Assembly: GCA_032718475.1 (NCBI GenBank)
Contig: JAUCBJ010003370.1
Span: forward strand, 1-46,479
Length of the DNA: 46,479 nucleotides
Source of the DNA: Nemertoderma westbladi
Lineage: Eukaryota; Xenacoelomorpha; Nemertodermatida; Nemertodermatidae
Direction: 5' to 3'
Made by a program: the position numbers and the translations under genes
Part shown: piece after piece, positions 1 through 12,800 of the stretch
How the letters are laid out: every line of letters begins with the position of its first letter
Numbering within the stretch: the stretch's first letter is position 1
The notes under the pieces: generated by a model
Seen by the model: the letters and a program-made list of their open reading frames with translations, nothing else
Databases searched by the model: none
What the model was told of the DNA's origin: nothing

Positions 1-3000
1 TAATTGTTGTACTTTATTGTAATTGTTGTGCTTCATTGTAATTGTTGTACTTCATTGTAATTGTTGTACTTTATTGTAATTGTTGTGCTTCATTGTAATT
101 GTTGTGCTTCATTGTAATTGTTGTACTTTATTGTAATTGTTGTGCTTCATTGTAATTGTTGTACTTCATTGTAATTGTTGTGCTTCATTGTAATTGTTGT
201 GCTTCATTGTAATTGTTGTGCTTCATTGTAATTGTTGTACTTTATTGTAATTGTTGTGCTTCATTGTAATTGTTGTACTTCATTGTAATTGTTGTACTTC
301 ATTGTAATTGTTGTACTTTATTGTAATTGTTGTGCTTCATTGTAATTGTTGTACTTTATTGTAATTGTTGTGCTTCATTGTAATTGTTGTACTTCATTGT
401 AATTGTTGTACTTTATTGTAATTGTTGTGCTTCATTGTAATTGTTGTGCTTCATTGTAATTGTTGTACTTTATTGTAATTGTTGTGCTTCATTGTAATTG
501 TTGTACTTTATTGTAATTGTTGTGCTTCATTGTAATTGTTGTACTTCATTGTAATTGTTGTACTTCATTGTAATTGTTGTACTTTATTGTAATTGTTGTG
601 CTTCATTGTAATTGTTGTACTTTATTGTAATTGTTGTGCTTCATTGTAATTGTTGTACTTCATTGTAATTGTTGTACTTTATTGTAATTGTTGTGCTTCA
701 TTGTAATTGTTGTGCTTCATTGTAATTGTTGTACTTTATTGTAATTGTTGTGCTTCATTGTAATTGTTGTACTTCATTGTAATTGTTGTGCTTCATTGTA
801 ATTGTTGTACTTCATTGTAATTGTTGTGCTTCATTGTAATTGTTGTACTTCATTGTAATTGTTGTGCTTCATTGTAATTGTTGTACTTCATTGTAATTGT
901 TGTACTTTATTGTAATTGTTGTGCTTCATTGTAATTGTTGTACTTCATTGTAATTGTTGTGCTTCATTGTAATTGTTGTACTTCATTGTAATTGTTGTAC
1001 TTTATTGTAATTGTTGTGCTTCATTGTAATTGTTGTACTTTATTGTAATTGTTGTGCTTCATTGTAATTGTTGTACTTCATTGTAATTGTTGTACTTCAT
1101 TGTAATTGTTGTACTTTATTGTAATTGTTGTGCTTCATTGTAATTGTTGTACTTTATTGTAATTGTTGTGCTTCATTGTAATTGTTGTACTTCATTGTAA
1201 TTGTTGTACTTTATTGTAATTGTTGTGCTTCATTGTAATTGTTGTACTTCATTGTAATTGTTGTGCTTCATTGTAATTGTTGTACTTTATTGTAATTGTT
1301 GTGCTTCATTGTAATTGTTGTACTTTATTGTAATTGTTGTGCTTCATTGTAATTGTTGTGCTTCATTGTAATTGTTGTACTTCATTGTAATTGTTGTACT
1401 TTATTGTAATTGTTGTGCTTCATTGTAATTGTTGTACTTTATTGTAATTGTTGTGCTTCATTGTAATTGTTGTACTTTATTGTAATTGTTGTGCTTCATT
1501 GTAATTGTTGTACTTTATTGTAATTGTTGTGCTTCATTGTAATTGTTGTACTTCATTGTAATTGTTGTACTTCATTGTAATTGTTGTACTTTATTGTAAT
1601 TGTTGTGCTTCATTGTAATTGTTGTACTTTATTGTAATTGTTGTGCTTCATTGTAATTGTTGTACTTCATTGTAATTGTTGTACTTTATTGTAATTGTTG
1701 TGCTTCATTGTAATTGTTGTGCTTCATTGTAATTGTTGTACTTTATTGTAATTGTTGTGCTTCATTGTAATTGTTGTACTTCATTGTAATTGTTGTGCTT
1801 CATTGTAATTGTTGTACTTTATTGTAATTGTTGTGCTTCATTGTAATTGTTGTACTTCATTGTAATTGTTGTACTTTATTGTAATTGTTGTGCTTCATTG
1901 TAATTGTTGTGCTTCATTGTAATTGTTGTACTTCATTGTAATTGTTGTACTTTATTGTAATTGTTGTGCTTCATTGTAATTGTTGTACTTTATTGTAATT
2001 GTTGTGCTTCATTGTAATTGTTGTACTTCATTGTAATTGTTGTACTTTATTGTAATTGTTGTGCTTCATTGTAATTGTTGTGCTTCATTGTAATTGTTGT
2101 ACTTTATTGTAATTGTTGTGCTTCATTGTAATTGTTGTACTTCATTGTAATTGTTGTACTTCATTGTAATTGTTGTACTTTATTGTAATTGTTGTGCTTC
2201 ATTGTAATTGTTGTACTTTATTGTAATTGTTGTGCTTCATTGTAATTGTTGTACTTCATTGTAATTGTTGTACTTTATTGTAATTGTTGTGCTTCATTGT
2301 AATTGTTGTGCTTCATTGTAATTGTTGTACTTTATTGTAATTGTTGTGCTTCATTGTAATTGTTGTACTTCATTGTAATTGTTGTACTTTATTGTAATTG
2401 TTGTGCTTCATTGTAATTGTTGTACTTTATTGTAATTGTTGTGCTTCATTGTAATTGTTGTGCTTCATTGTAATTGTTGTGCTTCATTGTAATTGTTGTA
2501 CTTTATTGTAATTGTTGTGCTTCATTGTAATTGTTGTACTTTATTGTAATTGTTGTGCTTCATTGTAATTGTTGTACTTTATTGTAATTGTTGTGCTTCA
2601 TTGTAATTGTTGTACTTTATTGTAATTGTTGTGCTTCATTGTAATTGTTGTGCTTCATTGTAATTGTTGTACTTTATTGTAATTGTTGTGCTTCATTGTA
2701 ATTGTTGTACTTCATTGTAATTGTTGTACTTTATTGTAATTGTTGTGCTTCATTGTAATTGTTGTGCTTCATTGTAATTGTTGTGCTTCATTGTAATTGT
2801 TGTACTTTATTGTAATTGTTGTGCTTCATTGTAATTGTTGTACTTTATTGTAATTGTTGTGCTTCATTGTAATTGTTGTACTTTATTGTAATTGTTGTGC
2901 TTCATTGTAATTGTTGTACTTTATTGTAATTGTTGTGCTTCATTGTAATTGTTGTGCTTCATTGTAATTGTTGTACTTTATTGTAATTGTTGTGCTTCAT

Positions 3001-3710
3001 TGTAATTGTTGTACTTCATTGTAATTGTTGTACTTTATTGTAATTGTTGTGCTTCATTGTAATTGTTGTGCTTCATTGTAATTGTTGTACTTCATTGTAA
3101 TTGTTGTACTTTATTGTAATTGTTGTACTTCATTGTAATTGTTGTGCTTCATTGTAATTGTTGTACTTTATTGTAATTGTTGTGCTTCATTGTAATTGTT
3201 GTGCTTCATTGTAATTGTTGTACTTTATTGTAATTGTTGTGCTTCATTGTAATTGTTGTGCTTCATTGTAATTGTTGTACTTTATTGTAATTGTTGTGCT
3301 TCATTGTAATTGTTGTACTTCATTGTAATTGTTGTACTTTATTGTAATTGTTGTACTTCATTGTAATTGTTGTGCTTCATTGTAATTGTTGTGCTTCATT
3401 GTAATTGTTGTACTTCATTGTAATTGTTGTACTTCATTGTAATTGTTGTGCTTCATTGTAATTGTTGTGCTTCATTGTAATTGTTGTGCTTCATTGTAAT
3501 TGTTGTGCTTCATTGTAATTGTTGTACTTCATTGTAATTGTTGTGCTTCATTGTAATTGTTGTACTTTATTGTAATTGTTGTGCTTTATTGTAATTGTTG
3601 TACTTCATTGTAATTGTTGTGCTTCATTGTAATTGTTGTGCTTCATTGTAATTGTTGTGCTTCATTGTAATTGTTGTACTTTATTGTAATTGTTGTGCTT
3701 TATTGTAATT

Positions 3711-5230
3711 CTCGTACTTTATTGTAATTGTTGTGCTTCATTGTAATTGTTGTACTTTATTGTAATTGTTGTGCTTCATTGTAATTGTTGTGCTTCATTG
3801 TAATTGTTGTGCTTTATTGTAATTCTCGTACTTTATTGTAATTGTTGTGCTTCATTGTAATTGTTGTGCTTTATTGTAATTGTCGTACTTTATTGTAATT
3901 CTCGTACTTTATTGTAATTGTTGTGCTTCATTGTAATTGTTGTGCTTTATTGTAATTGTCGTACTTTATTGTAATTCTCGTACTTTATTGTAATTGTTGT
4001 GCTTCATTGTAATTGTTGTACTTTATTGTAATTGTTGTACTTCATTGTAATTGTTGTACTTTATTGTAATTGTTGTGCTTCATTGTAATTGTTGTGCTTC
4101 ATTGTAATTGTTGTACTTCATTGTAATTGTTGTGCTTCATTGTAATTGTTGTACTTTATTGTAATTGTTGTGCTTTATTGTAATTGTTGTACTTCATTGT
4201 AATTGTTGTGCTTCATTGTAATTGTTGTGCTTCATTGTAATTGTTGTACTTTATTGTAATTGTTGTGCTTCATTGTAATTGTTGTGCTTCATTGTAATTG
4301 TTGTGCTTTATTGTAATTCTCGTACTTTATTGTAATTGTTGTGCTTCATTGTAATTGTTGTGCTTTATTGTAATTGTCGTACTTTATTGTAATTCTCGTA
4401 CTTTATTGTAATTGTTGTGCTTCATTGTAATTGTTGTACTTTATTGTAATTGTTGTGCTTCATTGTAATTGTTGTGCTTCATTGTAATTGTTGTGCTTCA
4501 TTGTAATTGTTGTGCTTCATTGTAATTGTTGTGCTTCATTGTAATTGTTGTGCTTCATTGTAATTGTTGTGCTTCATTGTAATTGTTGTGCTTCATTGTA
4601 ATTGTTGTACTTTATTGTAATTGTTGTGCTTCATTGTAATTGTTGTACTTCATTGTAATTGTTGTACTTTATTGTAATTGTTGTGCTTCATTGTAATTGT
4701 TGTGCTTCATTGTAATTGTTGTGCTTCATTGTAATTGTTGTGCTTCATTGTAATTGTTGTGCTTCATTGTAATTGTTGTGCTTCATTGTAATTGTTGTGC
4801 TTCATTGTAATTGTTGTGCTTCATTGTAATTGTTGTACTTCATTGTAATTGTTGTGCTTCATTGTAATTGTTGTACTTTATTGTAATTGTTGTGCTTTAT
4901 TGTAATTGTTGTACTTCATTGTAATTGTTGTGCTTCATTGTAATTGTTGTGCTTCATTGTAATTGTTGTGCTTCATTGTAATTGTTGTACTTTATTGTAA
5001 TTGTTGTGCTTTATTGTAATTCTCGTACTTTATTGTAATTGTTGTGCTTCATTGTAATTGTTGTACTTTATTGTAATTGTTGTGCTTCATTGTAATTGTT
5101 GTGCTTCATTGTAATTGTTGTGCTTTATTGTAATTCTCGTACTTTATTGTAATTGTTGTGCTTCATTGTAATTGTTGTGCTTTATTGTAATTGTCGTACT
5201 TTATTGTAATTCTCGTACTTTATTGTAATT
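3711..5230 (+). repeat. Nested 1,311-bp and 817-bp repeats marked by CTCG/GTCG units
   Basis: Inside copy 1, the marker series CTCG 3,711, CTCG 3,825, GTCG 3,882, CTCG 3,901 recurs at 5,022, 5,136, 5,193, 5,212, each exactly 1,311 bp (69 units) later. A partial series at 4,319, 4,376 and 4,395 precedes 5,136, 5,193 and 5,212 by 817 bp (43 units). The whole set is copied again at +6,270 bp, so these smaller duplications are older than the large one. Confidence 0.85.
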
Positions 5231-6689
5231 GTTGTGCTTCATTGTAATTGTTGTACTTTATTGTAATTGTTGTGCTTCATTGTAATTGTTGTGCTTCATT
5301 GTAATTGTTGTGCTTCATTGTAATTGTTGTACTTTATTGTAATTGTTGTACTTTATTGTAATTGTTGTACTTCATTGTAATTGTTGTACTTCATTGTAAT
5401 TGTTGTACTTCATTGTAATTGTTGTGCTTCATTGTAATTGTTGTGCTTCATTGTAATTGTTGTGCTTCATTGTAATTGTTGTACTTTATTGTAATTGTTG
5501 TACTTCATTGTAATTGTTGTACTTCATTGTAATTGTTGTACTTCATTGTAATTGTTGTGCTTCATTGTAATTGTTGTGCTTCATTGTAATTGTTGTACTT
5601 CATTGTAATTGTTGTGCTTCATTGTATTTGTTGTGCTTTATTGTAATTGTTGTACTTTATTGTAATTGTTGTACTTTATTGTAATTGTTGTACTTTATTG
5701 TAATTGTTGTACTTTATTGTAATTGTTGTACTTTATTGTAATTGTTGTACTTTATTGTAATTGTTGTGCTTCATTGTAATTGTTGTACTTTATTGTAATT
5801 GTTGTGCTTCATTGTAATTGTTGTGCTTCATTGTAATTGTTGTACTTTATTGTAATTGTTGTACTTCATTGTAATTGTTGTACTTTATTGTAATTGTTGT
5901 ACTTTATTGTAATTGTTGTACTTTATTGTAATTGTTGTACTTTATTGTAATTGTTGTACTTTATTGTAATTGTTGTACTTTATTGTAATTGTTGTGCTTC
6001 ATTGTAATTGTTGTACTTTATTGTAATTGTTGTGCTTCATTGTAATTGTTGTGCTTCATTGTATTTGTTGTGCTTTATTGTAATTGTTGTACTTTATTGT
6101 AATTGTTGTACTTTATTGTAATTGTTGTACTTTATTGTAATTGTTGTACTTTATTGTAATTGTTGTACTTTATTGTAATTGTTGTGCTTCATTGTAATTG
6201 TTGTGCTTCATTGTAATTGTTGTACTTTATTGTAATTGTTGTGCTTCATTGTAATTGTTGTGCTTCATTGTAATTGTTGTACTTTATTGTAATTGTTGTG
6301 CTTCATTGTAATTGTTGTGCTTCATTGTAATTGTTGTGCTTCATTGTAATTGTTGTACTTTATTGTAATTGTTGTACTTTATTGTAATTGTTGTACTTCA
6401 TTGTAATTGTTGTACTTCATTGTAATTGTTGTACTTCATTGTAATTGTTGTGCTTCATTGTAATTGTTGTGCTTCATTGTAATTGTTGTGCTTCATTGTA
6501 ATTGTTGTACTTTATTGTAATTGTTGTACTTCATTGTAATTGTTGTACTTCATTGTAATTGTTGTACTTCATTGTAATTGTTGTGCTTCATTGTAATTGT
6601 TGTGCTTCATTGTAATTGTTGTGCTTCATTGTAATTGTTGTACTTTATTGTAATTGTTGTACTTTATTGTAATTGTTGTACTTCATTGT

Positions 6690-9500
6690 AATTGTTGCAC
6701 TTTATTGTAATTGTTGCACTTTATTGTAATTGTTGTGCTTCATTGTAATTGTTGTGCTTCATTGTAATTGTTGTGCTTCATTGTAATTGTTGTGCTTCAT
6801 TGTAATTGTTGTGCTTCATTGTAATTGTTGTGCTTCATTGTAATTGTTGTGCTTTATTGTAATTGTTGTGCTTCATTGTAATTGTTGTACTTCATTGTAA
6901 TTGTTGTACTTTATTGTAATTGTTGTGCTTCATTGTAATTGTTGTGCTTCATTGTAATTGTTGTACTTCATTGTAATTGTTGTACTTTATTGTAATTGTT
7001 GTGCTTCATTGTAATTGTTGTGCTTCATTGTAATTGTTGTACTTCATTGTAATTGTTGTACTTTATTGTAATTGTTGTGCTTCATTGTAATTGTTGTACT
7101 TTATTGTAATTGTTGTGCTTCATTGTAATTGTTGTACTTTATTGTAATTGTTGTGCTTCATTGTAATTGTTGTACTTTATTGTAATTGTTGTGCTTCATT
7201 GTAATTGTTGTGCTTCATTGTAATTGTTGTACTTTATTGTAATTGTTGTGCTTCATTGTAATTGTTGTACTTTATTGTAATTGTTGTGCTTCATTGTAAT
7301 TGTTGTACTTTATTGTAATTGTTGTGCTTCATTGTAATTGTTGTACTTTATTGTAATTGTTGTGCTTCATTGTAATTGTTGTACTTTATTGTAATTGTTG
7401 TGCTTCATTGTAATTGTTGTACTTTATTGTAATTGTTGTGCTTCATTGTAATTGTTGTACTTTATTGTAATTGTTGCACTTTATTGTAATTGTTGCACTT
7501 TATTGTAATTGTTGTGCTTCATTGTAATTGTTGTGCTTCATTGTAATTGTTGTGCTTCATTGTAATTGTTGTGCTTCATTGTAATTGTTGTGCTTCATTG
7601 TAATTGTTGTGCTTCATTGTAATTGTTGTGCTTTATTGTAATTGTTGTGCTTCATTGTAATTGTTGTACTTCATTGTAATTGTTGTACTTTATTGTAATT
7701 GTTGTGCTTCATTGTAATTGTTGTGCTTCATTGTAATTGTTGTACTTCATTGTAATTGTTGTACTTTATTGTAATTGTTGTGCTTCATTGTAATTGTTGT
7801 ACTTTATTGTAATTGTTGTGCTTCATTGTAATTGTTGTACTTTATTGTAATTGTTGTGCTTCATTGTAATTGTTGTACTTTATTGTAATTGTTGCACTTT
7901 ATTGTAATTGTTGCACTTTATTGTAATTGTTGTGCTTCATTGTAATTGTTGTGCTTCATTGTAATTGTTGTACTTTATTGTAATTGTTGTGCTTCATTGT
8001 AATTGTTGTACTTTATTGTAATTGTTGTGCTTCATTGTAATTGTTGTACTTTATTGTAATTGTTGCACTTTATTGTAATTGTTGTACTTTATTGTAATTG
8101 TTGTGCTTCATTGTAATTGTTGTGCTTCATTGTAATTGTTGTGCTTCATTGTAATTGTTGTACTTTATTGTAATTGTTGTGCTTCATTGTAATTGTTGTA
8201 CTTTATTGTAATTGTTGTACTTTATTGTAATTGTTGTGCTTCATTGTAATTGTTGTGCTTCATTGTAATTGTTGTACTTCATTGTAATTGTTGTACTTTA
8301 TTGTAATTGTTGTGCTTCATTGTAATTGTTGTACTTTATTGTAATTGTTGTGCTTCATTGTAATTGTTGTACTTTATTGTAATTGTTGTGCTTCATTGTA
8401 ATTGTTGTACTTTATTGTAATTGTTGCACTTTATTGTAATTGTTGCACTTTATTGTAATTGTTGTGCTTCATTGTAATTGTTGTACTTTATTGTAATTGT
8501 TGTGCTTCATTGTAATTGTTGTACTTTATTGTAATTGTTGTGCTTCATTGTAATTGTTGTACTTTATTGTAATTGTTGTGCTTCATTGTAATTGTTGTGC
8601 TTCATTGTAATTGTTGTACTTTATTGTAATTGTTGTGCTTCATTGTAATTGTTGTACTTTATTGTAATTGTTGCACTTTATTGTAATTGTTGCACTTTAT
8701 TGTAATTGTTGTACTTTATTGTAATTGTTGTGCTTCATTGTAATTGTTGTACTTTATTGTAATTGTTGTGCTTCATTGTAATTGTTGTACTTTATTGTAA
8801 TTGTTGTGCTTCATTGTAATTGTTGTACTTCATTGTAATTGTTGTACTTTATTGTAATTGTTGTACTTTATTGTAATTGTTGTACTTTATTGTAATTGTT
8901 GTGCTTCATTGTAATTGTTGTACTTTATTGTAATTGTTGTGCTTCATTGTAATTGTTGTACTTTATTGTAATTGTTGTGCTTCATTGTAATTGTTGTACT
9001 TTATTGTAATTGTTGTGCTTCATTGTAATTGTTGTACTTTATTGTAATTGTTGTGCTTCATTGTAATTGTTGTACTTTATTGTAATTGTTGTGCTTCATT
9101 GTAATTGTTGTACTTTATTGTAATTGTTGCACTTTATTGTAATTGTTGCACTTTATTGTAATTGTTGTGCTTCATTGTAATTGTTGTGCTTCATTGTAAT
9201 TGTTGTGCTTCATTGTAATTGTTGTGCTTCATTGTAATTGTTGTGCTTCATTGTAATTGTTGTGCTTCATTGTAATTGTTGTGCTTTATTGTAATTGTTG
9301 TGCTTCATTGTAATTGTTGTACTTCATTGTAATTGTTGTACTTTATTGTAATTGTTGTGCTTCATTGTAATTGTTGTGCTTCATTGTAATTGTTGTACTT
9401 CATTGTAATTGTTGTACTTTATTGTAATTGTTGTGCTTCATTGTAATTGTTGTGCTTCATTGTAATTGTTGTACTTCATTGTAATTGTTGTACTTTATTG
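6690..9500 (+). repeat. Recurring phrase of GCAC units followed by six GTGCTTC units
   Basis: The same order of unit variants (two GCAC units, six GTGCTTC units, one GTGCTTTA, then GTGCTTC, GTACTTC, GTACTTTA) starts at 6,697, 7,476 and 9,129. The spacings, 779 and 1,653 bp, are whole multiples of 19 (41 and 87 units). This is a higher-order repeat within the 6,270-bp block; in between, units mostly alternate GTACTTTA and GTGCTTCA, giving a local 38-bp dimer period (about 7,080-7,450). Confidence 0.8.
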
Positions 9501-9872
9501 TAATTGTTGTGCTTCATTGTAATTGTTGTACTTTATTGTAATTGTTGTGCTTCATTGTAATTGTTGTACTTTATTGTAATTGTTGTGCTTCATTGTAATT
9601 GTTGTACTTTATTGTAATTGTTGTGCTTCATTGTAATTGTTGTGCTTCATTGTAATTGTTGTACTTTATTGTAATTGTTGTGCTTCATTGTAATTGTTGT
9701 ACTTTATTGTAATTGTTGTGCTTCATTGTAATTGTTGTACTTTATTGTAATTGTTGTGCTTCATTGTAATTGTTGTACTTTATTGTAATTGTTGTGCTTC
9801 ATTGTAATTGTTGTACTTTATTGTAATTGTTGTGCTTCATTGTAATTGTTGTGCTTCATTGTAATTGTTGTG

Positions 9873-12800
9873 CTTCATTGTAATTGTTGTGCTTCATTGT
9901 AATTGTTGTGCTTCATTGTAATTGTTGTGCTTCATTGTAATTGTTGTACTTTATTGTAATTGTTGTGCTTTATTGTAATTCTCGTACTTTATTGTAATTG
10001 TTGTGCTTCATTGTAATTGTTGTACTTTATTGTAATTGTTGTGCTTCATTGTAATTGTTGTGCTTCATTGTAATTGTTGTGCTTTATTGTAATTCTCGTA
10101 CTTTATTGTAATTGTTGTGCTTCATTGTAATTGTTGTGCTTTATTGTAATTGTCGTACTTTATTGTAATTCTCGTACTTTATTGTAATTGTTGTGCTTCA
10201 TTGTAATTGTTGTGCTTTATTGTAATTGTCGTACTTTATTGTAATTCTCGTACTTTATTGTAATTGTTGTGCTTCATTGTAATTGTTGTACTTTATTGTA
10301 ATTGTTGTACTTCATTGTAATTGTTGTACTTTATTGTAATTGTTGTGCTTCATTGTAATTGTTGTGCTTCATTGTAATTGTTGTACTTCATTGTAATTGT
10401 TGTGCTTCATTGTAATTGTTGTACTTTATTGTAATTGTTGTGCTTTATTGTAATTGTTGTACTTCATTGTAATTGTTGTGCTTCATTGTAATTGTTGTGC
10501 TTCATTGTAATTGTTGTACTTTATTGTAATTGTTGTGCTTCATTGTAATTGTTGTGCTTCATTGTAATTGTTGTGCTTTATTGTAATTCTCGTACTTTAT
10601 TGTAATTGTTGTGCTTCATTGTAATTGTTGTGCTTTATTGTAATTGTCGTACTTTATTGTAATTCTCGTACTTTATTGTAATTGTTGTGCTTCATTGTAA
10701 TTGTTGTACTTTATTGTAATTGTTGTGCTTCATTGTAATTGTTGTGCTTCATTGTAATTGTTGTGCTTCATTGTAATTGTTGTGCTTCATTGTAATTGTT
10801 GTGCTTCATTGTAATTGTTGTGCTTCATTGTAATTGTTGTGCTTCATTGTAATTGTTGTGCTTCATTGTAATTGTTGTACTTTATTGTAATTGTTGTGCT
10901 TCATTGTAATTGTTGTACTTCATTGTAATTGTTGTACTTTATTGTAATTGTTGTGCTTCATTGTAATTGTTGTGCTTCATTGTAATTGTTGTGCTTCATT
11001 GTAATTGTTGTGCTTCATTGTAATTGTTGTGCTTCATTGTAATTGTTGTGCTTCATTGTAATTGTTGTGCTTCATTGTAATTGTTGTGCTTCATTGTAAT
11101 TGTTGTACTTCATTGTAATTGTTGTGCTTCATTGTAATTGTTGTACTTTATTGTAATTGTTGTGCTTTATTGTAATTGTTGTACTTCATTGTAATTGTTG
11201 TGCTTCATTGTAATTGTTGTGCTTCATTGTAATTGTTGTGCTTCATTGTAATTGTTGTACTTTATTGTAATTGTTGTGCTTTATTGTAATTCTCGTACTT
11301 TATTGTAATTGTTGTGCTTCATTGTAATTGTTGTACTTTATTGTAATTGTTGTGCTTCATTGTAATTGTTGTGCTTCATTGTAATTGTTGTGCTTTATTG
11401 TAATTCTCGTACTTTATTGTAATTGTTGTGCTTCATTGTAATTGTTGTGCTTTATTGTAATTGTCGTACTTTATTGTAATTCTCGTACTTTATTGTAATT
11501 GTTGTGCTTCATTGTAATTGTTGTACTTTATTGTAATTGTTGTGCTTCATTGTAATTGTTGTGCTTCATTGTAATTGTTGTGCTTCATTGTAATTGTTGT
11601 ACTTTATTGTAATTGTTGTACTTTATTGTAATTGTTGTACTTCATTGTAATTGTTGTACTTCATTGTAATTGTTGTACTTCATTGTAATTGTTGTGCTTC
11701 ATTGTAATTGTTGTGCTTCATTGTAATTGTTGTGCTTCATTGTAATTGTTGTACTTTATTGTAATTGTTGTACTTCATTGTAATTGTTGTACTTCATTGT
11801 AATTGTTGTACTTCATTGTAATTGTTGTGCTTCATTGTAATTGTTGTGCTTCATTGTAATTGTTGTACTTCATTGTAATTGTTGTGCTTCATTGTATTTG
11901 TTGTGCTTTATTGTAATTGTTGTACTTTATTGTAATTGTTGTACTTTATTGTAATTGTTGTACTTTATTGTAATTGTTGTACTTTATTGTAATTGTTGTA
12001 CTTTATTGTAATTGTTGTACTTTATTGTAATTGTTGTGCTTCATTGTAATTGTTGTACTTTATTGTAATTGTTGTGCTTCATTGTAATTGTTGTGCTTCA
12101 TTGTAATTGTTGTACTTTATTGTAATTGTTGTACTTCATTGTAATTGTTGTACTTTATTGTAATTGTTGTACTTTATTGTAATTGTTGTACTTTATTGTA
12201 ATTGTTGTACTTTATTGTAATTGTTGTACTTTATTGTAATTGTTGTACTTTATTGTAATTGTTGTGCTTCATTGTAATTGTTGTACTTTATTGTAATTGT
12301 TGTGCTTCATTGTAATTGTTGTGCTTCATTGTATTTGTTGTGCTTTATTGTAATTGTTGTACTTTATTGTAATTGTTGTACTTTATTGTAATTGTTGTAC
12401 TTTATTGTAATTGTTGTACTTTATTGTAATTGTTGTACTTTATTGTAATTGTTGTGCTTCATTGTAATTGTTGTGCTTCATTGTAATTGTTGTACTTTAT
12501 TGTAATTGTTGTGCTTCATTGTAATTGTTGTGCTTCATTGTAATTGTTGTACTTTATTGTAATTGTTGTGCTTCATTGTAATTGTTGTGCTTCATTGTAA
12601 TTGTTGTGCTTCATTGTAATTGTTGTACTTTATTGTAATTGTTGTACTTTATTGTAATTGTTGTACTTCATTGTAATTGTTGTACTTCATTGTAATTGTT
12701 GTACTTCATTGTAATTGTTGTGCTTCATTGTAATTGTTGTGCTTCATTGTAATTGTTGTGCTTCATTGTAATTGTTGTACTTTATTGTAATTGTTGTACT

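Larger units (their letters stand above)
3603..9872 (+). repeat. Copy 1 of a 6,270-bp tandem block duplication
   Basis: This block of exactly 330 satellite units is followed directly by a second copy offset by 6,270 bp. Marker variants coincide at that offset: CTCG at 3,711/9,981 and 3,825/10,095, the TAT unit at 5,621/11,891, and GCAC units near 6,697/12,967, 7,476/13,746, 8,421/14,691 and 9,129/15,399. The match starts at 3,603/9,873 (the base before differs, A versus G). I compared many lines and found no mismatch inside, but did not align every base. Confidence 0.93.
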
